Source of the DNA: Paracyclopina nana
Lineage: Eukaryota; Arthropoda; Copepoda; Cyclopoida; Cyclopettidae
DNA: 64,000 bases
Reading direction: 5' to 3'
NCBI GenBank assembly: GCA_019096065.1
Contig: JAGUCH010000001.1
Coordinates: 4,030,001-4,094,000 of the forward strand
The stretch's first letter is position 1, and each line of letters begins with the position of its first letter. A program made the translations under genes and the position numbers. The notes below the pieces were generated by a model. That model was not told the DNA's origin. It saw only the letters and a list, made by a program, of their open reading frames with translations, and did not search any database. Positions 1-14,224 of this stretch are shown piece after piece.

Positions 1-3000
1 TATAATGCAAATGCCCCGCGGGGAGCTCTGCTTGTGGTACGAACACTACTTTCCATGTGTACAATATACAGAGTGCTACTGCTAGAGGAAAGAGAGAGCG
101 AGAGAGAGAGAGGTCCTCTTTCGGGACTTAGACTCAGAATGGAGAAGCTAACAACAGCCATTCCCCAAGATCGAATGAGAGCTCCAACAATAACAGATCG
201 GCCAAAAAATAGTAGACAGTCAGTCATTGGCCATTGCATAGCTGGTAGTAGCAGTATCTTCGAGACTGCTACAACTTTCCTCTTCTCCCCATTATTCTCG
301 ATTAATCTAGATACATGCTGCTGTGTAGTATGCGCAGAAGCTTTTAAAGAGCAGCAATTATCATGGGCTACAAAGCGAAAGAATGCGAAGGCTGAAGCTA
401 GTTTCTAATTTCACATCATTGAAAAAAGTTATTGCAGCTGCTGCTCTGGATAATTACGTAATATTGCAAGAAAAGTGTGCCAAAACAGAGGCGGATGAGA
501 TCTTACTGACTAGTAAGCCTGGTTCCAACTATGAAAATCAGTATAGTATGGACACCTTACTTATACTTATAAGTATAGTATGGCGCCTGCTAGCTCGCGC
601 GCTCAGCTGCACCATACTATACTGGTTAATCGTACTTATATTATACTTATTTTGTTGTTGGAACCGGGCTGTAGTTAAATATGAATACAGGAGCAACTCC
701 AACCAACAACGGAACCTTCAGAGCGTTGCATAAGCACAATAGCTTCGCCATTTTCACAGATTCAGCAAACCCCCTTGACTGCGTAAGCAGTGTCAATTCC
801 GTATCATTCTCGGCTCTCCAGCTATTTCTTTGGCAAAAATGATGCTTTTTGATGCCAAAATTGCCCATTGTGCACGTGAACCTGGCACACAAAGCGGAGA
901 CCGTATTTCAGCGCACGAATGGGATAAAAGAGCAATAGTAGAACAATTGATCTTCTCACACCTTGAAATAGATCTGGTCATATAGTACGCACATCAGGGA
1001 TTTCATCCCAACTAGAGCTGACTCATGTGATCATTGATAGTCTAGAAACGATTACGGACCCTAGCTCCTTGATCCTGGTTCCATTATTCGTTGCAGGCTT
1101 TTTTACCACCACACCACCATCCAGCAGTCGTCCCCAAATAAAAATCCAGACTTTTTTTTCAATTTCTAAGTCCTCTGTCGAGCAATGCTACCACTGACTG
1201 CTCGCAAGGGGCTTTCTTTTATGGTAGAGCCGCATTTGAAATGGGGCTCAACGACAGAATTAAAACTTGCACCAACAGCATTGGCCTTTCTCAACTCTTG
1301 AATGCATGCTTGAAGGAAGACAGAAATTGGCCTACTACTATGCTCTACAACTAGAATTCCCTCCTCTGCCATTTTTTCTCTGCATGCTTCTCCTGCCTTT
1401 TTACTGCTTGCACGGTAGGAATAGGCCCATTTACCGTAAAAACATTACCCCCTGTTTCAATGGTCCGAAGTCACCGAATGAGAAGGGAAGCGCTCACTAC
1501 TGGAAAATTAGCAATTTTTGCTGGGAGCAGAACTTTGCCCCAAGTGTACGAGCAGGCAAAGCAACCAAGGACATTTTGAAAAGAATTGAAAAAAATGTGC
1601 ACAGTAATTTCCGAGTAATACTGTTGCTTTATCGCTCGGAGCTCTACCCTGCTTGGTTGGAGCTTTCTTTACTTTCAATAACACCAGTCTCAAGGGACAT
1701 TTTTTAACCCAACAAAGCTAATGGCTGAAATTAAAGAGCCTGCAGCTCCCAAATGAGCTCATAAATCGACACTGAATGTGCGGCTTTGAAGATATCATCC
1801 ATTTTTGGGGGCGACTCGAAGAAGGGAATTTACTTTAAGTCTCTGAAGCTACTACAACGCGCACTTTATGCGAGAGATGTATGCAAAAGTAAGCATAAGA
1901 AGAAGATTTTGAAAATCAAAATAAACCATATCAGATTATGCGGGCTTATCCGAACCATTTTCCCGTGTGTGCTATTTATGTGAAAGCACGAGCTAGCGGG
2001 GTAGTAAAATTATGGACAACACTATCAAGGTATATTTACTGAATCTCATGCTACTACAACAACCAGCCAGCTATTATTTGTGGCAAAAAATGGGCTACGC
2101 TCATATTTACACGCAGAGGAGCCATATAACGCAAAATTATGGCTCCCCTAGTGCACAACTGCACGACGACACGATGCAAAAATTTGCTTTCTCAAGCACA
2201 ATTTTCTTATGAGAAGAAAACAATCATCGCAGATTAATTGACGGAGGGCTACATATACATCTACCAGACAATGCATCATTATTCTGCCTTTTTTCAGCAC
2301 TGTCATACCCTAGTGACGATCATTTGCATGAGAGCAGTGAAGCAAAAGCTCAAAATTATAATTTTGGTCTGTTTTTAACAACTGCTTGGCATGGAGAAGT
2401 GGAGGCCGTTAAGAATCTTGCACCATCCACTGCACAACATTTTGTCACTGTAAAAACTGTCGTGGATGATGAAGAGCCACAGATAAAGTAGCCAGCTAAA
2501 TGAGCTTTTGGGACAAAGGAGGAGAGAAAATGATAATAAATTCGCGCGATTCATATTCCTGTCTAGAACGATGGCAAAAGGGTTGAATGTAGTAGTCCTT
2601 GGGTCTAGTGGCATTAAGACGTAATGGCTACTGAGCTCCCTACACATGATGGCTGGTACACCAGGGAAATAAGGAAGATGTAGGGGACTACAGAGATGAC
2701 ATTCAAGGCGTAGCATGTGCTAGCTCATAGGATGGTAGCAAGTGAAAAACTCTTAAAAATTGCTCGCAGAGTGGCAGTATCTGCATCTAGATTAGCTCGG
2801 CGAGGATTAATCACCAAAAAAAAAAAGCAAGATCAACTTGATGTTATGTTGGCCGCCTTGTAGCGTGAACACATCTCTCCCCATTTTATTGCTTCAACGA
2901 ATGGCAAAATTCTATTGCTAATTCAGAAAAATAATGATGCACTTCGGCGCAGGCTTGTTAGCAAAATGTGCTTTCTTTTTGAGGGAAGCTGACAACACGA

Positions 3001-6000
3001 CGCCAGAACTCTTTTGAGAGACAGGTACCCATTTGTTGCTTCGAATTCCCAGGGGCAATTTTGAGGGTCTGTTCTTGAGTCCCTCAGGCTAAAAAACCTA
3101 CAAGTATCTCAGAGTGAACGTCGGATGGCGGTGTACCATTCATCACGATCTTTTGTCATGTAGTTCATCATGACATGAAAACTTTCCTCTCGCTTAAATT
3201 GATGTTTTATAGGGTAAAGGGAACTAGTAGCCATGCTGTTCACAAAACATACACCAACGAGCATCATTTGTCCACCACTTTTTGCCATGACATACCGGCT
3301 CATGGGCAGTAATTTTGGCCAAAAAAAAATAGGCCGAGACAAGGATTGATAATCATACAGCATAGGTTGCGTTGAAGGATTGGATGTGGGTGGAAGACCG
3401 CGGTTATGTTCTTTATCAGAGTGGATCATGAGCTTTTTGGGTGCAAATTTCTGGCCAGTTTGATATTTCTTGAAACCACACAGCGCTCACCAAGATTAAT
3501 TGTCGGCTGTCAACCAAAGTAAGCATAAAGGAGCAACCGAAATGCTTCGCCATGGCTTCAGTTGCTCACCAATAATTAATCTTAACCATCGTGGTTTTTT
3601 TCGATTTACCCTAGCAGTTTACACAAACAATCATTAATGAAATATCAATCTACATTTTTCATCAAGCTTCATGGATACAGATACCAAAAAGAGCATTGCA
3701 TTGACATGTTTATTGAGGAGAATAGAGAAGCATAAGCAAATTAATTTGAAGAGTTATTTGTCCAGAGAGCAAAGCTGTGCCCGCGGCCTACACGTTGACC
3801 ACGAGGCCAGAAGGGGATTTGGGAGAAAAATGACTCAAGTCTCACATCTGCGACCTTTTCTCTACAGCAGTGGCACGACAGCAGAAACAATTTTCGCATC
3901 AATATCTCATGCTCTCTTGATGTTCCAACATCCTCTTTACGAAATTGCTTTCTGGCTACATACAGTAGCAGTCCTCTTTTCAGCGTGGTCACGAGACACT
4001 CCTAAACCAACTGCGTAGGCCATTAGAAATGCGGTGATAGTTCACACAATTGCAATTAAACATTGGTAGTTTCCTTAACACCGGCCCCCAGTTGTCCAGT
4101 TGCAGTGGTGTAGCCTGAACAAATAATGTTGTGAAAGCTGTACTGATGCATGCTTTTACCAGAATGAGTCTAGTAGATGGCCGCTTCAGGAAAAAACTCG
4201 CTTTCTTCTCCTCAAGAGAACAATTAATTTCCATTCCTCATGGCCAAAATTGCACAGGACTCCTTAGCTCAGTGCTCTTTTTTTCATTTCGGGGGAAGCA
4301 GTAAATTTAGCTCTCATTTCCCCAATGCTAATAGCTGTATAGAGAAGAGAAAGAACAAAAGAAGGAATTCATTATACGGGGGAGGAGGCGTTATAGTAGC
4401 TAGGGCTCTAGCAAGTAGAAAAAGGATCAACTTTGTTGCTCCCCAAGTTTCGTTCGTTGTTGCTTGCAGAAATAGTGGAACAAATCCTCATAGGACGTCT
4501 TCACACTTATACAATTGACGATGAAGCCGAGCAGAAAAAGGAACACACGAGAGAGCGTGCCTGACGAGCATGGCAACGGGGAAAAACAATTACTGACGTA
4601 GAGATATGAGAAGCCCTACGTCTTCTTTTTGGAGCCTTCTGGACCTTGGGGTGTAGGGTACTTAGCCATAATAGCAGCAGCATAAGTAAAAGTACGTAAA
4701 ACGGGATGACAAATTTGTCGTATCGATTAGCATCACCCTTAGCGCAATGCAGTAGAGGCATGGGAGCAAGGTGCAGTTCTTGTGCAAAAAGCGCATCTTT
4801 TACTGGACTGCACGCACCATCAGCTCAGGGTCCAGATGGAAAACAAGGCTTCTACTACAACGCTGAGCGCACCGTCTGCTATATTGTAATGCATTAAAGA
4901 ATTATTAGGGCTGGTATTAACAAAAGCTGCACACAATTCATCAAGCAAACAATTAATCATCTAGTTTTGGTGTGTACACCACCACACCGTACCACAGTCG
5001 AAGCAAGCGCAAGGCTTTCTCCCACATGTGAAGTGTACTCATGCATTTTCATAGCCAGTGCGAACGCTGGTTGCATTGTTCTGGTACATCACATACTGCT
5101 GGCTACCACAATATTTTTAGCTGCAATGCGCATTGTCTATGGTTATTGGCTTATTTCCTACAGCTGAGCAACTTAAAAAAGTCCCTCGATATCGCTTCCA
5201 CACACACACACATACAACAGTTGTTGTTGTTCTATATCTGAAACGGTTCCCACCTAGAATACAGCAGCTATAAAAGCTGTAGCAAGTTGTACTGACACAA
5301 GACGTGACCTGAAACATTGAGTTCATTTCAAATGTGGCTTTCGCCAAGATCCCCTCACGCCATATGCGAAGTTGAAATTATCTAACTTTCCACAGGTTGT
5401 GGGTGGGAGCGTCTGTCTGTGTGTCCTAAAAGAAAAGCAAACAAAATGCTGCCATTTACGAGGCGAAAGAGCAAAAATGAAATGAAATCAGGCCGAGCTC
5501 AGTTTGGGTTCTAAGAGTAAAGTAAATTATGGCTAGGTCCGGGTGGTATTTGCCATTATTATCAACTGAGCCTCGCTAGTCGTTGTCGTCCTTTAATCTA
5601 GCGTATGTACAAATCACACAAGTGAAAGCTGGTCATTCGCCAGATGTTACACACACACGCAGAAAATTGCTTACAAACATAAAGTACTCCTATTCGTTTT
5701 TCCATCTCAACAGTGCAGTGCTGGGGTTGATCTGCACTTGTACAAAAGAAGCAGAGGCTTTGATCTTTTTCAGTAACAGTCAAATAGCTCTATGCCTAAT
5801 GCACAAGCTGCGACTGCCGGGGAGAGCTGATGACCCAGGGTGCTTTCTTTCCATTGTTGAGTAGCAAGTAATGACTTGGTGGTGGGAGGAGAGGCAGCCT
5901 ACAGAAAAGCAATTACTATATCTCACGTTAGAGATGATCAGAACAAATCTGGAAAATAGTGCCCGCCCTAACTTTGCTCTAATTCTAGCGCAGTACTGTT

Positions 6001-9000
6001 TGCAGATACCCAAAACCGAGACGCACTTCGTTTTGGGTTGAATCATCAGCCTTCATAACCACTTTTCTCCATTTCTCCAGCACTGCCGCCAGTAGGGCCT
6101 TTTTTGGCCGTGAGAAAATTGCAGTATGTCGTTTCGTTGTCGTGGCATGGACAATTTTTGCTAAGAAAAGGGGGCTTTCTAATTCCACAACCACCATGCT
6201 GCATACTGCTAGCAGCAAGGCATTAATAACAAAAGAAGTAGCTCGCTAGCTACAACAACATTCATCCAAATCTACTCTGTGCTCTCTCTCTGGAACTATT
6301 CTTCTCAAGTTGTTCTGCCTCATGTCATCATAGTTGGTGGCCAACAAAAGTTTCTGGCTTCTTTCCTTTTTCTTTTTTTCGGAACCGCGAGTTTACATCT
6401 TTATCAACAGTGGTTCATCTCCCCAGGAAAAGAGGTCAGAAAGCCGCAAAATTCCATCAAACATGAAAAAATCATACAACAGCCTTCCTCTCTCTCCCTA
6501 TCTGCTCCCAGATCCTGTCCTGGAGAAAAAGGGCAATGCAAAAAGTTGCGCACACGGTACTATAAATAGGTACATACATAGACTAGTGTGGTAGTTGAGC
6601 CAGTCATATCGTTCATGCAAAGCAATATAAGTTGTTTTTGAGTATGCAGTAAAAAGTATGCATGAGAATGGCCCCTTTTTGAAAAAAGCTCTAGGTTGGA
6701 CCCAGATGGCATCCTGCATACATAAGCAAACTAGGAAGAACTTTTTTATGAGCCATTCAGCTCCGCTGCTGCTGAAAAATAACATGTTGTTGCTTCCTCT
6801 CCTATTCCGGCATGATAATTTGACAAACAAATGATTGTTCACAATTTCCTGGCTGAGTCGTCTAAAGGCTAGGAGCACTGCGACGGGAACGACCCACCGA
6901 ATCCGAAACGACGACGACGAAAGCAGAGAGAGCAAAATTAGATTACGCTTTGGATCCACTTTCTATCAAGACTGCGACAACCACCCACCCTTGGAAGTAG
7001 TATACTCTCGTAATAGTGTCCCTTCTCGACTTCCCAAGAAGAAGGAGCTGGCTGCTTTCTAAACTCTTGTTGGCCCATTTTGCATTGCTGCTGTCACCCT
7101 CAAGAATCTTTTGTCCCGTAGGGTCTTTGCTCGGCTATTTCTTATACTACCTATCCAGTTTGGCAAATTCAATTTTCTTAATGCGGGCAAAAGCCGCATA
7201 GATGACAGCGACAACAACAACTCGACGGCGACGACGAGAAAGCGAGGCTAAAAGAGGACCAGGGACTCGGCTCAAGCGCTTAATGCCAAGCGACTGTAGA
7301 AATACCAAAAGCCAGCCATTTCATTGGCGCCAACTCATTTTGCCTCGTTTCCATCCAGTTCATTTGGGGAAAGCCTTCCTTCAGCTAAAGAAATTTCAGC
7401 AGATTTTTATTCGACACAGTCTGCCTTGGCCATTCTTTGTTTGAGAAGCGCTCTATCCTCTTTTTTGCTGCTGCAAGGAGCCTTTGTTGTTGAAAAGCGA
7501 TAGAGGCAATTTTTTGCCCCTAGCCACTGCTGTCGTGTCACATCATCGTTGTCATTGCATTTGCATAATCTCCTCGCGGGTCACTGTTTGCGAGAGTGAA
7601 TAAGTCTTTATTTATGTTTCATTTTTGAGTGGAGCAAAAAGTGCTTTCAGCTGACACTTCTGCTACCCAAAGATGCCTCCCAAGTGCACCGTTACAAGAG
7701 CAGCAAGCTACTGAGCACACACACGCAGCAGGGCCTTCAAATAATGCTCTGAAATGCGTATGGAAGTGACTTTTCCAGAATTGAATAAGCATAATAGACT
7801 GCAACGTGAGAGTGGTGGTATTCGAAGAGCAGAATCGTAATCGAATTCCCACCAATTACTAGGGCTGATGTGACACCGCAGCAAGCACTTACCCGCAATA
7901 CCCGCCGCAACTCTGCTGTCCGCTCCCGATATCAAGTGTATATAATCACATCTGTGCTACTCGGGCGAAGACTAGACCATTTCGTCTCACTGGCATTCGT
8001 ACGCTACCTATTTATACTAATTTGTATCGTTTTCTGTTTGTAGGTAAGCCCGACAAGCCACTTACTCGGACAACATCGATTGCTGAGCTATTCCCAGGTG
8101 AATGCGCGCGGAGACCGAAATAAGCATCTTTGCCTGCAGTGCATCGGCCAGTTTAGATACAGAAGGAGAGGGACGGCTTTTTCCCTTTTCTTCGTTTGTG
8201 TACACACACACATTGAGCAACCGCTCGATAATATCGACTAGCACTCACTCACACCCACCCTAACTAAAAGCTAGCTCTCAATCCTTTGAAGAAAACCGGT
8301 AGTTTTCAAATCAAACCGGGGATAAAACCAGGACCATGACGGAATCATCACTTGATATTTAAAAGTTACAACCTCCCCCTTCCAAGTGTGCTGTCAAAGC
8401 AAAAATCCCGGCTAAAAAATCTGCATTCAAGTTGTATCATAACTAAGGCTCAGGTGGGGGGAAGCGACACGAAAATGATCTACTAGGAGCAATTTGCGTT
8501 TAATTTATGCAGGACCGGTAATGAAAGACGATTGCTTACGTGACAGAAGCACTGCTGCACCACATGAACAGGAATGATTTAACAAGTTGTTGCTTATGCC
8601 GAACAAAAATACCGCACAACAAGGACTATAAATCACACCTGAGGTAGAATGTATCAAATGGAACTTTGGAGCTGTAGCATGACAGCCCGCGTTCGGTTTC
8701 CACCACTTTTTATTGCCAACACAGACTAATGTGTGAAGACCCTCCAAAGGTTTCCTGTGCTCCCAGCTAACATAGCTGCTGTGAAAGCTTTCCATTTTTT
8801 GCGTGCCCCATAATTTATTGCATTGAACGACTCTACGGCTTCAGTGCAATGCAGCCCAAAAAGATTAGCAATAGAAGAAACTGAGCTTACCCTCGAGGCT
8901 TCTCGTTACTGCTGCAGCTTTCTTTTCATCTTGTTTCCTGCTGCTGTTGCCGCTGAACCACACCTAAAAAGAGACCAATGGATTCATTTACTTTTTAGGC

Positions 9001-12000
9001 TTTTTTCACGATTCGTACTGTCAAAGGAAACTTGGCCGCTCAAAAGGTCCCCTTAAAAGATCTATGGCTAGTAAAGTAGGTCCGCAGCAGCTAGCACTCT
9101 GCGACAGCTTGCTCCAAATATGGCATGACAGATGACCTGCTCTAAATGGAACTTCCAATCTAATTCTTCGGGAGGATTTGTGAAAAAATAAATGGAATGG
9201 ATACTGCTACTGCGTACACAGGGCAACGCATTGGCATTTAGCTCCCCAAGGACCTTTAGCAAGCCGCTTAGCCGTCAGCTCAAGAGAAGGAGGAGGAGAA
9301 GAAGGTTTCAGAATTCACTGTCGGAGCACGAAAGTAGGCGTTGGGTCTCCCTTTTTATAGGCCGACTAGCTCGAAGTAGATGTTGTTAATAGCAGTAGAA
9401 AGTTGCATACTCGCGCTGCTGTATAATGCTACCATTAGGAAGAATACAGAACGCTTCAGTGCCCAGCTAAGGCAGTTCTCTAATATAGCTTATTTTTCAA
9501 AGGCAAATCGGCCGATTAAATCAGCCTTCAATAATTTGCATTACAGGATTCGTGGGCAACGAAGCAAAAAGAAAGCTAAGCTGTTATGGGTAAATAGCCA
9601 AGCTACTTTCCATCTCACTGGCCAGACCAATCTGCTCCTATACCTAATGCCCGCATGCATGCTAACCATTGCTGCTTTGTTTGCCTTAACGAAAAAGAGC
9701 AAGCACTGCATCAAAATGAGCGTCTTTACCTTCACCTACATAAAAGGGATATTATTCCATGAACAGCTGCAGTTAGGAAAGTAATAATTCTTCTTTGCTC
9801 AATGGCAGAGTAGAAAAAGTCCCCACTCCCCTAGATATGTACACAGAGTGTGGCGGTGATCCATCAAGAAAGCTGAAATTGACTTCAACAAAACTTGTCC
9901 CGTCGTCATCCTGAAAGCACTCTTCCAACCACCGCATCTCCCTTGGGTCCTGTTTTCATTTCACGGAGAACACAATCTGGTTCTCACAATACAGCACACA
10001 CAAGTCAATTTTTAGTTGAAAGCTGCTCTCAGCCCGATTGCGATGCGTAGCCAAAGAGGAAGCTTTCAAAAATTAAAAATATTCGAAACACAACTGGTCC
10101 AGAATCGGTTGGGAGAGCAGGACATAATCCACTACAAGGAGAAAAATTTAGGGCTGGCAGAAGAGCAGGAGGAGGAGGAAAGTAGAAAAGCGTAGCCTAA
10201 CGTGAAACAACTCAGGACGCATAACAATGAAGTTCTGCAGAGGTCCCTCTGGATATTGGTCATCTCGACTGCGACAACAACATTTTTCGGGCAATCAAGT
10301 AGTCAGCTAGAGATGTGAGCCAGTCCTTCTAAGATGGAGCACGAAAAAACATCCTCCGAAATGAGTTTTCAATATAGAAAGCTAAGCCCCTAAGAAACGA
10401 AGAACGAACCATCGGGCTTCTTACACATAAAAACGCAGCGAGGCTACAAAATTTGTTTCCTTATCAAATAGCTAGACTAGCCTGCTCACTTTACTACCTA
10501 GGGGAAAGATTTGGACCCTTTGGAGCCAGAGGCGACAGCCAAAGAGCTCAGGGATTTTCTTTTCCTTTTCCATCGCAAGGTGAATTCAATGGGCCGAAAT
10601 AAGGTGCTTACGAGGAACACACACAGAATATCTCTCGGGTATATCTCAATATATACGTACGTACATAAGAAAAGCACTGGCTCCACGGCTGCAAGGGAAC
10701 ATCAAAGAGCACGGAAAATAATCATGCCTGCGGCCAAATTGAAATCGTATATGTCCTAATGGCAGAAAAGTAAAGCTACGCATCTACTGCTTTACTAATC
10801 TTAGACAACAACAATGCACAAAGCTGTTGGATGCCCCGCGATGCAATGGGGGGCAGATTGAAAAACAGTTTGGCTGTGGGAAGCCCACGGTTTATGGAGA
10901 TATGTGTGCAAGGTAATCATAGTGTTTTGAGCCTCCCGACTGCCTGCTGCCAGCGGAACAACTTTCAAGTGCGCACAGATTCTTGTAGAGCCAACGCAAT
11001 GCCCAAGGGAAGCAGAAGTGCATCATCTCTTCTCACATGGTGTTATTTCTGAGAGTCGCTGCGAGTTGCATGGAAGCCAGAAAATCACGAAATGAATCAC
11101 AAAGTAGGCGAATGAAGAAAGAAGGCAAAAGTTTTAATTACTCCTTCACTCGGTGCCAAGAAAGACGCTCGTGCACAGTACATACGTACTACGGCCCAGA
11201 GTGCATAATATCTGGCTTGTTTAAGGCGAAACAAGGTCAAACTGCCTCCAAGTAGTAGTTCGTCAGAGGAAGTGTGTGCCATATACTGCTAAGAACATTT
11301 TCTCAAGTATAACTAACATGAGTGTATAATTTGGTGGGCAATCATGGTATGCATGGCATTGCATGGGTAATCTCAAGGGTGCCATTTGTCAGTGAGCCAG
11401 AGCAAATAATCTTCTTTCCAGCGAAGCCCCACCACTCTCCCTTTTGTGGACGTTGTAATTAACTTCATCACCGAGCTCGTCATGAACATTTTCCAGGGCG
11501 GCAGCAAGCTCGCTGCCGACTCCAAAATGGTACAAGTTTTTGATGTTCTCCTTACTTGAGATGAGCCCCTACTCTAATTATATGCATAGCAGTAAGAAGA
11601 GAAATGGCTCAACTTGTGTAGTTGAGAGCCTTAGGCAAAAAACACGAAAGGAGACTAGACTAGAAAGACTTGAAGAAGACGACGATGGAGATCATAACGC
11701 CTTATCTAAACCACCGCCAATTTGCGAGGAAAATGTGCAGCAACAACTTTGGTGCTATGAAGCAATTAAAAACTAGCTCATCATCGTTCAATGGGTGGAC
11801 AGGGTAGCAAGGGAGGCGGAATTTTCGGGTGCAGCAAATAAGTCATGGAACGTAAAATAGATCCCTGTGTGCAAAACTCATATAAAGTGTAGGAGCCTAT
11901 CTCTCCTCGCTCATTTTAGGCAGAAATAGGCGAAAGTTCCACACTGAAACAACATGTGTCTACATAATTCAAAAGCCAGAAGTGAGTGGTCGTTTCGTAG

Positions 12001-12379
12001 TGGGGAGAATTTCTGGCTCCCAAATTGAACCTACAGCTACTACAGCTATATGAAGATGAGAATTTGGGAAACGACGTCAATGACAGCACATAGCACCCCA
12101 AGTTCTGGTAGGCTGGTATTAAATTTAGAACAGCTCGTGCACCAACGGTGAATTGAACACGACGTGCTAGTGCGACCTGCTTCAAGGCTGTATTCAAATA
12201 TTTATAAGTAATACTGGGGTCGACGGGAGTTGCGCCATAAGAATACTTGAAATTTCTAGGTTTTAATACTTTGATGTGATTTTAACTTGATCAGGAGGGG
12301 CGTACGGCAAACGCTGCCTTCCAGCATCCCGCGAGAAAATTTACTATGCTAGTTGCTTTCCCCGCCCGCCCGCCTGCCT
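1..12379. other. Gene-poor AT-rich region, no supported gene
   Basis: All open frames here are short, overlap on both strands and resemble no family I recognise. Short CA, CT and GA runs are scattered through it (for example GAGA near 90-112 and CA near 5203-5216). A small inverted-repeat element sits near 516-670. The region could be intergenic, or the 5' intron of the TIA-1 gene whose first exons are missing from the window. I searched by eye for the RRM1 sequence motifs of TIA-1 and did not find them. Confidence 0.6.
516..670. repeat. Small hairpin-forming, MITE-like inverted repeat
   Basis: The left end reads AGCCTGGTTCCAAC (516-529). The right end (654-670) is its inverse complement with one mismatch (AGCCCGGTTCCAAC). 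Inside, CAGTATAGTATGG at 539-551 recurs at about 571-582 and appears inverted at 612-624, so the whole 155 bp can fold into a hairpin. A TA lies next to both ends, but one extra base separates it on the right, so a TA target duplication is only suggestive. There is no coding capacity. A non-autonomous DNA transposon relic is the likely explanation. Confidence 0.5.
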
Positions 12380-12388
12380 TCCTCTATG
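12380..12388. repeat. 9-bp target-site duplication, left copy
   Basis: TCCTCTATG immediately precedes the left terminus of the foldback element and is repeated exactly after the right terminus at 15299-15307. The tenth base outward differs (T versus C in the aligned positions), so the duplication is 9 bp. Confidence 0.85.
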
Positions 12389-12604
12389 GGGACCATATAA
12401 AATGCCCAAATGGCCCAAAATGGCCCAAATGGCCCAAAATTTTAAAACCTAAAAATTTCAACTCAGGCAGCACCCTTGGGCAATGAGGAGTCCAAATATG
12501 AAAATTATTTTTGCCTAACTCAAAGGAAAGTCACTTAAATATTAACTTAAAGATTGAAAAAATTACTGTATAAAAGCCTGGAGGCCCAAATGGCCAAAAA
12601 TTTT

Positions 12605-14210
12605 AGATTTGAAAAATTCCAATGCAGAATGATCCCTTGTGACTAGGAGAGTGCACTCATAAAATTTGACAATCCTAATACTTAAGGAAGTACCTTAAAT
12701 AATAACTTAAACATTGTTATTGTGCTGGGCACAAAGTGGCCCAAAATTTTAGATTTGAAAAATTCCAATGCAGAATGATCCCTTGTGACTAGGAGAGTGC
12801 ACTCATAAAATTTGACAATCCTAATACTTAAGGAAGTACCTTAAATAATAACTTAAACATTGTTATTGTGCCAGGCACAAAGTGGCCCAAAATTTTAGAT
12901 TTGAAAAATTCCAATGCAGAATGAACCCTTGTGACATGGAGAGTGCACTCATAAAATTTGACAATCCTAATACTTAAGGAAGTGCCTTAAATAATAACTT
13001 AAACATTGTTATTGTGCTAGGCACAAAGTGGCCCAAAATTTTAGATTTGAAAAATTCCAATGCAGAATGATCCCTTGTGACAAGGAGAGTGCACTCATAA
13101 AATTTGACAATCCTAATACTTAAGGAAGTGCCTTAAATAATAACTTAAACATTGTTAATGTGCCAGGCACAAAGTGGCCCAAAATTTTAGATTTGAAAAA
13201 TTCCAATGCAGAATGATCCCTTGTGACTAGGAGAGTGCACTCATAAAATTTGACAATCCTAATACTTAAGGAAGTACCTTAAATATTAACTTAAACATTG
13301 TTATTGTGCTAGGCACAAAGTGGCCCAAAATTTTATATTTGAAAAATTCCAATGCAGAATGATCCCTTGTGACTAGGAGAGTGCATTCATAAAATTTGAC
13401 AATCCTAATACAAAAGGAAGTACCTTAAATAATAACTTAAACATTGTTATTGTGCTAGGCACAAAGTGGCCCAAAATTTTAGATTTGAAAAATTCCAATG
13501 CAGAATGATCCCTTGTGACTAGGAGAGTGCATTCATAAAATTTGACAATCCTAATACTTAAGGAAGTGCCTTAAATAATAACTTAAACATTGTTATTGTG
13601 CTAGGAACAAAGTGGCCCAAAATTTTAGATTTGAAAAATTCCAATGCAGAATGATCCCTTGTGACTAGGAGAGTGCATTCATAAAATTTGACAATCCTAA
13701 TACAAAAGGAAGTACCTTAAATAATAACTTAAACATTGTTATTGTGCTGGGCACAAAGTGGCCCAAAATTTTAGATTTGAAAAATTCCAATGCAGAATGA
13801 TCCCTTGTGACTAGGAGAGTGCACTCATAAAATTTGACAATCCTAATACTTAAGGAAGTGCCTTAAATAATAACTTAAACATTGTTATTGTGCCAGGCAC
13901 AAAGTGGCCCAAAATTTTAGATTTGAAAAATTCCAATGCAGAATGATCCCTTGTGACTAGGAGAGTGCACTCATAAAATTTGACAATCCTAATACTTAAG
14001 GAAGTGCCTTAAATAATAACTTAAACATTGTTATTGTGCTAGGCACAAAGTGGCCCAAAATTTTAGATTTGAAAAATTCCAATGCAGAATGATCGATTGT
14101 GACAAGGAGAGTGCACTCATAAAATTTTACAATCCTAATACTTAAGGAAGTGCCTTAAATAATAACTTAAACATTGTTAATGTGCTAGGAACAAAGTGGC
14201 CCAAAATTTT
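12605..14210 (+). repeat. Left-arm tandem array, 11 copies of a 146-bp unit
   Basis: The spacing of the AGATTTGAAAAATTCC landmark is exactly 146 bp from copy to copy. Copies differ at only a few bases. One variant block (TACAAAAGG in place of TACTTAAGG) is present in the copies starting near 13335 and 13627 only. Confidence 0.9.
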
Positions 14211-14224
14211 AGATTTTGGATTGT

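Noticed and set aside
10498..10759. Overlapping plus and minus frames of 62-82 codons
   Set aside because: No domains, low-quality starts and AT-rich flanks; typical of chance frames in the 1-12379 region.
11497..11529. 33-nt microexon-like segment (TTTTCCAG acceptor, GTACAA donor) in a locally GC-rich patch, open on both strands
   Set aside because: Too short to judge, no neighbouring exon, and no match to TIA-1 RRM1 or any other family.
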